64,000 nt of DNA, from contig NC_081542.1 in the NCBI RefSeq assembly GCF_901000735.1, positions 38,932,571-38,996,570 on the forward strand, given 5' to 3'. Shown one piece after another: positions 10,361-21,580 of the stretch. Origin of the DNA: Corylus avellana (taxonomy: Eukaryota > Streptophyta > Magnoliopsida > Fagales > Betulaceae). The translations under genes were made by a program, and so were the position numbers. The notes beneath the pieces were generated by a model, which worked only from the letters and a program-made list of their open reading frames with translations, had not been told where the DNA came from and did not search any database. Within the stretch, counting starts at the first letter, position 1; every line of letters starts with the position of its first letter.

Positions 10361-12430
10361 TAATTATAAGAGTAATGTTAAATGTTACACCTTATTCCAC
10401 CCTATCACATTGGGCTAATGTGTTATTGCCTATCACATTGGGCTAATGTAATTACATGGGCATATATGCGAAGACTCACACTTCCAACCTACCCATTCCA
10501 ATGGGCTAGCGTGGCAATGCACATCATTTATTTATTTATTTTTAATGGTTAATTTAAAGGTTCCTGAGATATGAGTGTAGTATTTAGCATTTTTCTAATA
10601 ATAAAATAAACATAAATGTATGAAACCAAATAGTACATTTAAAAAAAAAAAAAAAAAACAACAACAACAACAAAAACAAAGAATTAAAAGTTTAAATTAC
10701 TTTGATTGTCTGAATAATAAACATGATTCCCATAAGCTTAAAAAACATCATATTTGTGAGCATTAAGAATGATCCAGAAGCTTATCTAAAACAAATTTAA
10801 AACTAAATACCCTACAATACCAACTCCAAAGGTGTAGAAGATAACCATTTCTTTTCCAAGTTGAAGTCGACCCATTCCCCTGTTGGCCCAGGAGTTTATA
10901 CAAAATAAATGATAAAAAGATATTTTTATTCCTTTTGTGGTGCAGGATTCAAGAAATTGGAGATGCAAAATGCAATTATTTATTTATTTAGATTTGTTCA
11001 AGCGGCGCCTCTCACTTTGGCCTTTGCATCGATTGTAAGGGTCACTGCATGTCTCAACTTTTGCCTATATTAAAATATAAAAAAAATAATAATAATTAAT
11101 AACTCTTAGTTTAACTATATATTGACTTATCCCATAACTTAGGTGGATAAAATGTGACTAAATCTTAATTTTCTTGATTTTTTTTTTTTTTTTTTTCTCG
11201 AGTAGAATAGACAGGGTGGAGTGGATTAATTCCTTTGAATAAAATGTGGTTTTCAATCTTACCGTTATCCCCAACTTCACATGTGGCAGAAGTGATCGGG
11301 ACCCATGGATTAAGCTATATAATTATAATCTATGTTTGTCACCTTATCTTCACAACACATGGTCCTCCCTAGTCCCTACACTACAATGGGAGCTGGAATG
11401 GAGGCCTAGGCCTACCTCCCATTAAGGCCCAGGTCACCGCCGCCTCCTAAGCCGGCCAAAGAAACCCATTGCGGTTGGGCCTGCCGAAGCCGACCCACCC
11501 TATGAAGCCTAGTCTGAGGTACACACCCTCCTCACTCGCGCAAGGAAAGAAAATATCAAAGCGAAGAGTCGTTGGCGGCATATCTTAGCAACAAATATGA
11601 CTCTTTGATCATTTTGCAGGCATATTATATTGTGGGCCAGTTGTACTAATTAACATGAGCTATTATGATTAAGGATACTATTTGTTCATTTAATGGTGAA
11701 TATGATGTCAATGTCGACACGTCTTTCCAAAAATTTAAATAATGTGACATTATATACACATTTAAATACACCAACTTTAAATTATAACCATTAAATGAAT
11801 AATATTTATTTAAAATGAAATAGAGAATCCTTTTCCATGTTTGGTAATCCCGTAATCAGTCTCTCCATGCGATATACCTATAAACTACAAAGGTGGATCC
11901 ACATTTACGTATGCCACAAATATGTTCTATATGACCTACCTATTTCTATTTGGTTGAATACAATTTTGTTTTGGTAATGTTGGTACGTTGTAATATTAAT
12001 AAAATACTAAAATGATCGAATTTCTTATTGTTATGTGATAATCTAGAAAATTTCTACTCACCATCTCTCTGTTTCTTTAAAACATCCACCATCTATTTTT
12101 CTCTTTCTTATCTTGTTCCTTAATAAAACAAAATTCATGTAATCTATGTTATTTTAGAGCTTTTTATTTTATTTTATTTATTTATTTTTATTTTTACAAC
12201 GCTTTAGTATCAGTATTAGGAAATAGTTTAGACATTATTATTATTATAATGAGTACATCAAACAAGAATTACAACCAAGAACAACAAAAAGAAATGCATC
12301 AAATGAATGATGCGGCCCCGAACATCAAGAAAAGTGGCTGCCATTAAAGGCGACTAAACAAGGCGCGGGCAAGGCAACCCTATCCAAACCCCCATAGCAG
12401 GGGATGAAGATAGGGGCATAACCGTCAATA
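10361..12430. other. intergenic sequence
   Basis: No gene recognised. 10402-10450 holds two copies of cctatcacattgggctaatgt, probably a MITE fragment. A poly(A)/(CAA)n tract lies at 10639-10678. 11390-11560 is GC-richer (ggcccaggtcaccgccgcc and neighbours) but has no readable domain. The rest is AT-rich. Confidence 0.4.
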
Positions 12431-14789
12431 TGTAATACCTCGAAATAATAATATAAAATAAAATGTACTTAATCCAACTCGGTAAAGTTTTATAGAAAAT
12501 AACACTTGCAATTTAAAATGTTTCAACAAATTTTCCTCAAAAGGAAAAACTCAATTAAATATTGTTAACCCTAGTCAAACGTTCGAAGTTACCATGGAAC
12601 GTTCGAAGTAAACCTTAGACTTGAATGTTCGATTCTTCTTTGGAACATTCAAGTGAAACCCTATTGTAGTGATCCAAATAATTAACTAATCTTAGATAGC
12701 TTGGTTAGAAGATTAATTGGACCTTTGGGTCACTAGGAATAGCTGGAGGGTCATTTTGGAAAATTTGGACTCTCTAGCAAAACGCTCGTGTGGGGACCAC
12801 GCGAACGCTCGCCTGCAAATAGTACACGAGAGCTCGTGTAAGGACCAGCTTGAGCATATGTTGACTTTTGGTTAACTACTGGATATTGTCCGAGCGTATG
12901 AGTGCAACCCTAAGATCGCTGGGTAAATAGTACGCGAACACTCGACACTATAGTACCGAGCGGCGAGCGCTCGCCCTACAGTGCCCACAACCTTTTCTAC
13001 CTATAAATACCCCTCCCCATTTTTGCCCATGTTGCCTTCTAGAATTGATGCTTGAGTGTTGTGTGAGCTTTTAAGAGACTACCTTGGTATCCTTGAGGAG
13101 AAGGAGGAGTTTGTTGGGGGTGGTTGCTATGTAAGAGGTAACTATCATCTCTCTCTAGTGTTTTTCCTTTAAATGTTATGCTAACCTTATGCTAGCTTAG
13201 TTGTTAGAATCTAGTAGTGTAAGTCTTAATCTCGTTACAAGCATTTCATTCCCATTAGACTATTCTTATTGCATGAAGATGTTGTTTCGAGTTAGGGTTA
13301 AAGGACTTTTTGTAGCCTTAGAACCTGTTAGAACTGCTTAGGAGACCATTGAACCAAAATGAAGTTTTACCAAAACTCTCTGGTCGAACGCTTGGCCTAG
13401 GGCACGAGTGCTCGCCCAAAAGCACTTCAGGGGAACTTCATTTGGCCAGTCGTTCAATAGTTCATGTTTTTATGTACTAGGTTCGATTTAGTTTGGACTT
13501 AGGACTAATAGGCTTTCCACAAATTTGGAGAACCTGGACCCTTTGGAGGACTTGTACGATCCGAGTGAGTACAAACTCACATGATACTAGTCATTACTTT
13601 TTTTGCATTGTACGACTATTTTGTATACCAAAAATATGCATTTTATAATTCTCATGAAATACATTTTGTTGCATTATGAACTCTACCATTTGTGAAAATG
13701 TGCTACTTAACAAGATAATGAGGCAATGAGGCTTGTAGTAGCATGCATGTAAAATACGAATAAGACTAATTGCATCGTATAATATGGTACACCGGTACGT
13801 GCGAAAAAATGGTTATGGGCTTACTATACATGTTAACTCTATGGTAAAATGTGTGTGTGTGTGTGTGCGCGCGCTTATATGGGCCTTGGATCCAATGGTT
13901 ATTCCGTGACCGGCGCAGTCTTAACGGGCGGGTCACTACAGGACGTACGTCATTAGTAGAGTAGGCCACCCAAGGTCGGACCCAGTCGAGTTGCTAATGT
14001 TATGGACTGTAGCATACAATGGCCCGGGCACCGGCATTGTATTACAGGTCTCTTAGGACAACGTCAACCTTACTGAGAATGGGTAATATCTCGAGTAGAC
14101 CATACAGTTAAATATTTACTGATTCACGTGATTATAGCATGTACTATACCTATACTATATTCATGGATATCTGTCATAGTTAAAATGTTTCATATTTTAC
14201 CAAATGGAGTTCATCACTAAATGGCATGAGTACTATGTGCATTAGTATTCACTAAGTCTTTGAACTTACCCATTTATTTTTTTCCCACTCTATTATGTAT
14301 AAATTGCGCGATTTAGCTAGCGCAAAGGAGGATGCCAATGACCAATGAGCTAGTGGTGGCCAAGGACCTGATTCAGGTCATTTTTGACGATATGAACCCG
14401 GTTTGGCTCAAGTTCATGTGGGACGATAGAGGAACCACCCGTGAGGAGATGATAGAGATCGTGATCATGCTAGCACTACTTAAACTTAGATATTAATTTT
14501 GCTGTCTTATTTTCAAATAATTATCTTGGTTTGTAACCTATTTTGATGATGGATCTTTGACCAGTACATTTGGAGAACCTATTAATGTGATGATGTTTTA
14601 TCCTTACTTTGGTTATCTTAATTGTGGTATTTAGTTATTGCTTTCTTATTCCTGTGGTTGAAAGTTTTTCAATGTATTCTCTCCCTTCGAAGAGTTATAT
14701 GATCCCTGAGTCTTGTTTTGTGAAGGACAAGGCTAGGAAGCGAACTATGGAGTCAATTACCAATTAATTGATTTCCACAAGGCGTTACA
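12431..14789 (+). mobile_element. long LTR-type sequence (Ty3/gypsy-like)
   Basis: Begins TGTAATACC, the start shared (as reverse complement) with the LTR ending at 30943, and probably ends GGCGTTACA. It carries a promoter-like TATAAATA at 13002-13009 followed by a plausible leader. The segment 13580-13805 matches the complement of 29822-30070 (for example gactaattgcatcgtat), so the two belong to one family. The U3-like part repeats short motifs such as gttcgaag and acgctcg. No second LTR, primer-binding site or pol is present. No TSD: the flanks caata and cctat differ, so the right end is uncertain. A 54-codon ORF lies inside at 14332-14496. Confidence 0.6.
14332..14496 (+). CDS. small ORF inside the LTR (54 aa, unknown)
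   Basis: ATG at 14332 to TAA at 14494-14496 with no internal stop, beginning MPMTNELVVAKDLIQVIFDD and rich in acidic and hydrophobic residues. It is preceded by gcaaaggagg. Not recognised. It could be a relic of an element-encoded protein carried in a long LTR, or a chance ORF. The related LTR at 29822-30943 does not extend over this part, so conservation cannot be tested in the window. Confidence 0.25.
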   Translation: MPMTNELVVAKDLIQVIFDDMNPVWLKFMWDDRGTTREEMIEIVIMLALLKLRY

Positions 14790-14797
14790 CCTATAAC

Positions 14798-15264
14798 TGT
14801 TAGTACAACAGTATATCGAATGTTCGATAAAGCCTGGAAAGAAAATTTAACTTATTAGCCACATCATTCAATCTTATCCACTTCACTCACTCTATAAATA
14901 CACCCCTCATGACCCTTCAAACTCTATTCATCCCTCATACAGCTCATACACCCAAATCCTAGAGAGAGAAAGATTCTAAAGAGAGAAGAAGGCGATTTTG
15001 GTGTTGCCTTATCTTCAGTAAGGTAGAACTTGAACTTCACTCGTTTTTCATGTTATTTATATTCTTACTATGTGATTTACCATGATTTTTAAAAGTCCTA
15101 AGTATGGCATGATGTATTTATAATTTATTTCTCTTAGAAATCAATGATTTTTCAAAAAGTTATGAACTTAGTCTTATTTTTCAAGAATTACCATGTTGCT
15201 TTGGTTTAACACATTTTTATTAAGTTATTAGAAGCTTTAGTTAAGATTTGATTCGGAGTATTAC
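14798..15264 (+). mobile_element. possible second LTR fragment
   Basis: Starts TGTTAGTAC and ends GTATTACA, with a TATAAATA box at 14893-14900 followed by a purine-rich leader (agagagagaaagattc). It also holds the gttcgata word found in the neighbouring LTRs. Limits are inferred from TG...CA only; no partner copy and no TSD. Confidence 0.4.
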
Positions 15265-16566
15265 AATTATACATGGCTACACCAGTCATAATATAACAAT
15301 TAGATTCAAGGTCAAAACATAAACATAATATTATTTCTGGACCATAAGGTCAACCCTATATATTTATATGTGCTCACCATTCTCACATGACGATTCACAC
15401 CATATGTTCAATTATTAGAAACTAATTTAATAAAAAAAATATTCATTTTTAAGTATTTATAAACATTCGATAAAGTCATTATGATCATCATATAATGTTT
15501 TATTTGAAACATGAAACTAAAGTATGCTCAATTTGTTAAACATATCTCATAATGAAATAAAATTGTTTCGTAAGAATCTACTTGTCTCAGTTGATCATCC
15601 TCATTCTCGGACATCTTAACCTCCATGCCATAACACACTACCATCCTAAGCTTACGAATGAAAACCCTAATCATGCATTAGGCAACCTTAAAAACAGTTA
15701 CTGCCTTCATCAATTATTCGCTCTTCAGGGTAAATCTTTCTACCTTAGGGATGGGACATTTGATGACTACTAGAATACATAAACAACGTAGAACTTCTAT
15801 ACAAACCTATTACCCAACTTAATGACAACTTCTACTGATTCTAAAAGGCCTAACAAAAAATATCATCTTAGTTAAAAAAAAAAAAAAAAAAAAAACCTAA
15901 CCCATTTTCACTTTTCCATCTTTGGTATTAATAAACCATGAATCTCATTTTAACTTGTAATAGTTGGTTAAGCAGGCAATAATAATAAGTTCAATACATA
16001 TTCAATTATACTTATGTTATATCCATTCATGATTCAATATAAAACCATAAGATAGTAAATTTAGATGTTTTAAATCCTCTAGATGCATTCCAAATCATGA
16101 AAATATGAGTTTATTAAATAACATAGAAGGCTAATACCATTACAAAATGAGATCAGGCATAGGGGTTACCTCTTCTTGAAGATGAAGTCCCATGAGTCAC
16201 CTTCCCTCGTGTGAAAGGGTGACGAAAATGGCTTCTTTGGACGTAAGGATGGTTATATAAGTTTCATGCACACTCGAAAGGGTTGAGATATCTAAAAATT
16301 AGATACTTCCAAACCATTGTTGATCGTTCAAGGTTGGACACCGAATGATCGATGACAACTGTCGTTAATCGTTCGAAAACTTTAACTTATTTTAAAATAT
16401 TTGTTTTGTTAAAAATACTTTTAATTGTTAACTGGGGTATTGTAAATAATTTGTTTGGAAAATTTTTCCACGTGAATAAAACTAAGTGTCTTGGGTTTTG
16501 TAACTTATTAATACTGTTTAATTTATATGTAGGTGTGTGTATATATTTATTTTCAGGGTATTACAT
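15265..16566 (-). mobile_element. possible reverse-strand LTR fragment
   Basis: The right end reads ggtattaca, i.e. TGTAATACC on the reverse strand. In that orientation a TATA-like ttatataa lies at about 16253-16260, and gttcgaa-type words lie at 16327-16378. The left limit is unclear. 15265-16140 is AT-rich without coding content and has a poly(A) run at about 15873-15894. Confidence 0.4.
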
Positions 16567-16585
16567 CGCCCCTCACCTGGTCGTC

Positions 16586-17059
16586 TGATGGGTCTCAATG
16601 AGAAAGAAGGATAATGAATATTTCACTAAAATAAAAAGATGATACATGATAGAACTCTACTATGGGTGGGAGTTACACCACAAACAACTCCAATTAAGGT
16701 AGGAGCTTTGCCCTAACTTAAACACTTCACAATCATGACCTTATTGCTATTGACACTAACCAATATTTAAAGACACATACTAACATGACTCGTATGATAT
16801 ACACACACACACAACTCCAATTAAGCTAGGAGCTTTACCCTAATTTAAACACTTCACAATCGTGACCTTATTGCTATTGACACTAATCAATATTTAAAGA
16901 CACATACTAACATGACTTGTATGACACACACACACTAAAACAAAGTCAAAGTTGGTTATGGTTGCTAACTGCTTGGGACGTTCACATTCCCTTCTTCGCA
17001 TGGGCCACACATGGACAGTTCTTGTCCACATTATGGGTAGTTAACTATGTGGCCTATCA
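16586..17059 (-). mobile_element. 3' LTR of reverse-strand Ty3/gypsy element
   Basis: 474 bp starting TGATGGGTC and ending GGCCTATCA in window orientation. It is a direct repeat of 19460-19857. The longer length comes largely from an internal tandem duplication of about 130 bp (roughly 16684-16811 and 16812-16938, each with ccaattaag..aggagctt and caatatttaaagacacat) that the partner LTR has only once. Confidence 0.75.
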
Positions 17060-17834
17060 TTCCTCTCTTCTGCAAGCACCTTGTTCTCAAAGTGGAACAT
17101 GAGAAATTAATGTTGAAGGTTTGTAACCACTGTGCAAATGACATCCTCCAATAGTAGCTGCTTCCACTAGATGAGTACCTCGACAACAAATATCTGGATT
17201 GTCTTTGGCTAGCTCATAGCTCACATCGGTGTCTTCAATTCCCTCTTGTTTTCTTCTACATATTCTGCCAACGTAGGCCCATCTCTTTCAATTAGAAAAG
17301 CTTGTATCATGTTGCATCCGTGGCCAGGAACAAGTCTCTCGTTACAATTAAAGTACAAGCCCTTCTCACATCTCCTTTGCATCTCATCCTAATAGATTTG
17401 CTTAACTGGTAATGTTTGTGACTGCTTAGGTGTTGTTGTTGCTGATAATGTGTTTTTTTTTTTGACATGTGTTGCTGATAATGTTGCAATGATAGCTTCA
17501 GAGACTTGGGTCGATCTTTGGATGTCTAATTTGGCTAGTCCTTTTTAATGTGTTAGCCTCTCATCATGCATTATCGTACAAGGTTAGAACATGTGTACTT
17601 CAGCTGCATTTTCTTCTTTCAATCCCTTTAGAAAAGTCCAAACTAACACATTTTGAGGCTATCCAACTACATGGTAGTCCCATAGTGAGCCCCATAGTGA
17701 GCCATGCTGCTTGATGCGTGTTAGTGCTTCATCAAAGATATCATAATCGATTGGACCAAATCGGGTGATCAATTCTTGTTCAAAAATTTCCCAAGTAATT
17801 AGCACCCCTTCATCTTTTCGATCCTTTTGAAGCC
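17060..17834 (-). pseudogene. gypsy gag 3' half fused to pol C-terminus by deletion
   Basis: Read on the reverse strand. 17829-17650 encodes the retrotransposon gag core with FEQELITRFGPIDYDIFDEA. 17400-17280 holds a zinc-knuckle-like region of the type EMQRR.EKGL...NERLVPGH. After about 17230 the reading jumps to a tail with VLIEWKQL...FHFENKVLAEE (about 17190-17065), which resembles the end of gypsy polyproteins after integrase. Protease, reverse transcriptase, RNase H and most of integrase are therefore missing. Several stops and frame changes are present. The element is non-autonomous and dead. Confidence 0.7.
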
Positions 17835-19044
17835 TGATGAGTGCTAAATATTGCATACTTTTTTAGCATCTTAATTTGCATTTATTAATCCTTTAGCTGT
17901 ATTATAATCTAATGTTTTGTGTTAGTTCTGTGATTTTAGTGTTTTGCAGGTTGTTAAGGGAAAATTGTGGATTTAAGGTGAGAAATGCAAAGATTGGAAG
18001 AAAGCCACCAAGGAACGGGATCAAGCGCACCAGACTGATGCTCAAGTGCATTTGCGCTCGAGCCCAGCTGATTTATGATCGAGCGCACCTACGCTCGAGG
18101 ATAAGCCAACATCGCTCAAGCGCCACTGCAGGAGAGAAAGCCACATGCACGAGTGCGCTCGAGCACACTCGGCCAACGCTCAAGTGCACGCATCAGTTCC
18201 AGAATTTTCACCCATTTTACTTAAGCCCTGTTTTTGAAGAAAAAAACCCTAGAAGAGGGATATAAAAAGAAAAGAAAAATGAGAGAAAGCTACGGCTGCT
18301 AGGGACTGGAATATGAGCAAAAAGGCTGAGGGTTTGCTTGTTTTTGTTGCTCTCAATTATGTTTGTAGTCTTTTTCTTTTCCATTAGATGCTAAACCCTC
18401 AACTAAGGTTGAGGATGAAGCCTTACCAATGAACAACAACCTTATTTTCATGTAATTTTATAGATTCCAAATTTTTATGTTTCCAATGTTCTACATCAAT
18501 TCAATTAGTGGGTTAATTTCATTTAATTGATTGCTTGGATTTTCATTTGCCAAAATATTGGCCATTCATTGTGATTCATTTTACGGATACATTGGATGAT
18601 TTGGTTCTAATTGGGTATCCATTGTGATTTGTGCAAATAGATACATTGGATGATTTAGTTTGAATTGGGTATCCATTGTCATTTGTGTAATAGACAGATA
18701 CATTGAATGATTTAATTTAATCTTTTGTGCAAAATAGAACATGCGTAGGAATGTAGAGAATTTTGGATGTATGGAATGACCATGACAATATGTTGCTTTG
18801 TTCTGGTGGGTGTAGATTCCAAAACCTTAATACTTTGTAATTTGATTAATTTCTTGTTTATTTTATATTTTTTCTTTGTTTCAATTCAAGAATCACTCAG
18901 TTTTCGGAACTAGGTTAAGATTTAGTTGGTTTATATATATTTGGTTTTCATAAACACAATTCCCTGTGGGATCAACCTCGCACTTGCAACACTATATTGC
19001 AAAACAATTCGTGCACTTGCGAGTACATTAAAGTTTGCACAGCA
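17835..19044. mobile_element. solo LTR nested in gypsy gag (TSD AAGCC)
   Basis: A 1,210-bp sequence starting TGATGAGTGCTAAATATTGC and ending GCACAGCA, flanked by AAGCC on both sides (17830-17834 and 19045-19049). On the reverse strand the host gag frame continues exactly across one copy of the duplication, which proves an insertion. There is no internal region, so it is a solo LTR left by recombination between the two LTRs. Its first half repeats gctcgagcgcac-like words (18025-18190), and 18586-18720 holds about three tandem copies of a 54-57-bp unit with gatacattggatgat. The sequence style suggests Ty3/gypsy. Confidence 0.88.
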
Positions 19045-19374
19045 AAGCCACTACTACCATTGATTGGCTTCACCCTCTAAATGAAATGAGGCTAATGCCA
19101 CCTTCTATCCAGATTCTTGATACTCGAAAAATTGAGTAACCCGATTGAGTCACTCTGTAGGATCATCTCCATAGAAAGGTAGAAAATCCATCTTCAATTG
19201 CTTTAATGGGGGTGTTGCTTGCTGCGACTTGTCTCCTGTGGGGGAGCCATGAGATGTTGAACCTTTCTCCTTCAAGCTATTGGTGCTCTTCTCAGAGAAT
19301 GGGTTGACTTCGAACAACAAGTTCTTGATCTTGTTCAAAGAATCTTCCATGCTTCGCATCTTCTCGCCTTCCAT
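19045..19374 (-). pseudogene. gypsy gag N-terminus
   Basis: Reverse-strand ORF from ATG at 19374 (MEGEKMRSMEDSLNKIK) through the motif KMDFLPFYGDDPTE, a hallmark of plant gypsy gag. A stop lies immediately after, followed in the same frame by recognisable gag (FFEYQESG, ASFHLEGEANQW) to the nested solo LTR. The in-frame stops fall where this family usually has Trp or Gln, consistent with G-to-A or C-to-T decay of methylated DNA. Confidence 0.75.
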
Positions 19375-19440
19375 GCACTAAATTCCATCATGAACCGCTT
19401 CCAGCTAAGCTTCAAGTTTCTCGATTATTTCCTTGTTGGT

Positions 19441-19458
19441 AACCTGGTTCTAATACCC
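19441..19458 (-). other. degenerate primer-binding site of gypsy element
   Basis: On the reverse strand it reads ggtattagaaccaggtt, close to the tRNA-iMet-complementary TGGTATCAGAGCCAGGTT, directly after the 5' LTR. This fixes the element's orientation. Confidence 0.6.
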
Positions 19459-19459
19459 T

Positions 19460-19857
19460 TGATGGGTCCTAGTAAGAGAGAAGGATATTCAACGAGTATT
19501 TCACTAAAATAAAAAGAGGATACACAATAGAACTTCACTTCAGGTGGGAGTTAAAACACATACAACTCCAATTCGGATAGGGACTTTACCACAACTCAAA
19601 TACTTCACAATACATGACCTTACTACTACGGGCACTAATCAATATTTAAATACACATACTAACATGACTCGTATGACACACGCATACTCACATTCCACAT
19701 TATTAGCATGGAAAACTGATGTACATCTACACTAGAACAAAGATAACATAGGTTATGGTTGCTAACAACTAGAGACGTGTATATTGCCTTCTTCGCATGG
19801 ACTTTGCATGTGTAGTTCCTCTCAACGTCATGGGTAATTAACCATGTGGTCTCACCA
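19460..19857 (-). mobile_element. 5' LTR of reverse-strand Ty3/gypsy element
   Basis: 398 bp, TGATGGGTC...CTCACCA in window orientation, directly repeating 16586-17059 (shared tatttcactaaaataaaaag, caatatttaaa, acatactaacatgactcgta). The two LTRs are clearly diverged, so the insertion is old. A 5-bp TSD of the whole element is not evident (tcgtc against tctct). Confidence 0.75.
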
Positions 19858-19871
19858 TCTCTCATAAAGTG

Positions 19872-20436
19872 GGAACAGGATCCTCTCTAGTCCATTATGG
19901 ACTAGAGAATATCTAGTTTATGGCTAGAATTTCTTCTCATAAATCCTATGGCCACAAATAGGACACATATTCCACTAATAATAATAATAATAAAAAAATA
20001 TTATTTAAAATTAAAAAAAAAATTAATAAAAAAATAAGAAAAAAGAAGGGGGTGGTTAGCCACCATAGGGGCTGGCCACCCCCCATTTTGGGTAGGGAAA
20101 GCCACCCCCAATGGCCGGCTGTGGGGGTGGTTCGGCCACCCCCATCTTGCAAAAGNNNNNNNNNNNNNNNNNNNNNNNNNNNNNNNNNNNNNNNNNNNNN
20201 NNNNNNNNNNNNNNNNNNNNNNNNNNNNNNNNNNNNNNCATTAGGGGTGGCTCAAGCCACCCCCTTCTTTTTTCTTATTTATTTATTTGTTTATTAATTT
20301 AAAATAATATTTTTTATTTATTATTATTATTAGTGAGATATGTGTCTCATTTGTAATCATTGGATTTCTGAGAAGAAATCATAGCAATGAACTGGATATT
20401 TTTCAATTCATAATGGACTGGAGATGATCCTATTCC
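19872..20436. mobile_element. Mutator-like foldback MITE with 9-bp TSD
   Basis: 565 bp including the N run. Flanked by a perfect 9-bp duplication CATAAAGTG (19863-19871 and 20437-20445). The terminal inverted repeats read GGAACAGGATCCTCTCTAG on the left and, complemented, GGAATAGGATCATCTCCAG on the right. The arms continue to aatttaaaataatattt at both inner ends. The centre is a series of inverted GC-rich modules (gggggtggtt, gccacc, ggctggcc). No ORF is meaningful; frames here only read across N. Confidence 0.85.
20156..20238. other. assembly gap (83 N)
   Basis: Unresolved bases in the middle of the GC-rich inverted modules of the foldback, where hairpins hinder sequencing and assembly. Confidence 0.95.
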
Positions 20437-20445
20437 CATAAAGTG

Positions 20446-21203
20446 AGGGGTGACTATCCTTGCCGGAGGCGGCCAACCACCACTCCTCTTGTAGAAAGTT
20501 GGTCGAGAGCCCCTTGTAGAATCGGGGCATGATACCCCTCATTTTATTAGTGACCATCACTATTTTTTTTATTCTTTATTTTTTTTTTCTCAAAAAAGGA
20601 TAAAATTGTAATTTAGAATAAAATGGGTTAATGATAAATGATTGTAATGTGAATTCACAAATTTCGTCAAATAGTTGAATGTATGAATCATTTAAGACAA
20701 ATATATTATCCCATTGTTCATTAAGATACTTTATATAAGCAAGAATCAATTGGTACAACTAGATCAAATAAGGAATTTTTTTTTTTTGTTTTTGTTTTTT
20801 TGCCAAAAAAGTTACAAACACTCAATAGTGTGTGCCATTGCTTTGGCACTCCAAATTTCATCAAGAAGGGTATGTGGTTTATTTGGTAAATTCACAAATA
20901 TGCAACCAGAAGGCAGAAGCCCGTCAGAAGTTGATCTGGTCCACACTGGCTTGTTCACGCGCAATTCGAGATCTCGTGGGTTGGGTTTGCATCTGCTGGC
21001 TCCGTTTTGCGTTGCGGCGTTCAAACAATTAAATTTTATAAAATCTCATAATAATAACAATTATTATTATTATTATAATAGATTGAAGAAGAAAATACAT
21101 AATTTTGATTAATTAAATTAAATTAAATTAAATTAATTGGCACTGAAATGTTCATAAAAATGGAAAATTAGGAAATAAAAAGAGAAGAAAGAAGAGAGGG
21201 ACC
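20446..21203. other. intergenic region upstream of trihelix gene
   Basis: 20446-20560 is GC-richer and unclassified. 20800-21020 has balanced composition with open frames on both strands (66-132 codons) and no recognisable domain. An (AAATT)n-like pentanucleotide repeat lies at 21108-21137. It probably contributes promoter sequence to the trihelix gene. Confidence 0.4.
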
Positions 21204-21209
21204 CACGTG
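21204..21209 (+). promoter_or_regulatory. G-box CACGTG upstream of trihelix gene
   Basis: A perfect palindromic G-box (context gacccacgtgaac) about 370 bp before the start codon. bZIP and bHLH factors bind this motif. Function here is inferred from position only. Confidence 0.4.
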
Positions 21210-21580
21210 AACAAACCAACGTACAAAACAGCAACACTTCACATCTAGTGACAACTTAAGTGGGAACAAGTGAAACATAACAAACCAACCAAGCAATGTA
21301 TAATGTAGTACTACTTGCCAGCTCGACCGGACCGAGCCGAGCCAAGCCGCGAGCCCAAATGCTCGACCCCCCCCTCACGTCACGCGCCCACCCCCGGCGA
21401 CCCCTCAACGGCTCGACCGTACCGTATTACTCCAACCCCCTACACTTGCGGCTCATGCGCCCGGCACTTGATCGCCGCTCTCACCGACCGCATCATCCCC
21501 TCCCTTTTTTTCTCTCTCTTTAACCCTAACCACCAAACCCACACGCTACATCAACACCCAAAACACAAAAAGAGCTCCCG

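Noticed and set aside
17912..18265. 117-codon ORF
   Set aside because: Lies entirely within the solo LTR and reads its CG-rich U3 repeats.
20052..20302. ORFs across the N run
   Set aside because: They are artefacts of translating N and of the palindromic foldback core.
20714..21112. 132-codon ORF with overlapping reverse ORF upstream of the trihelix gene
   Set aside because: Low-complexity start, no domain, and equally open frames on the other strand.
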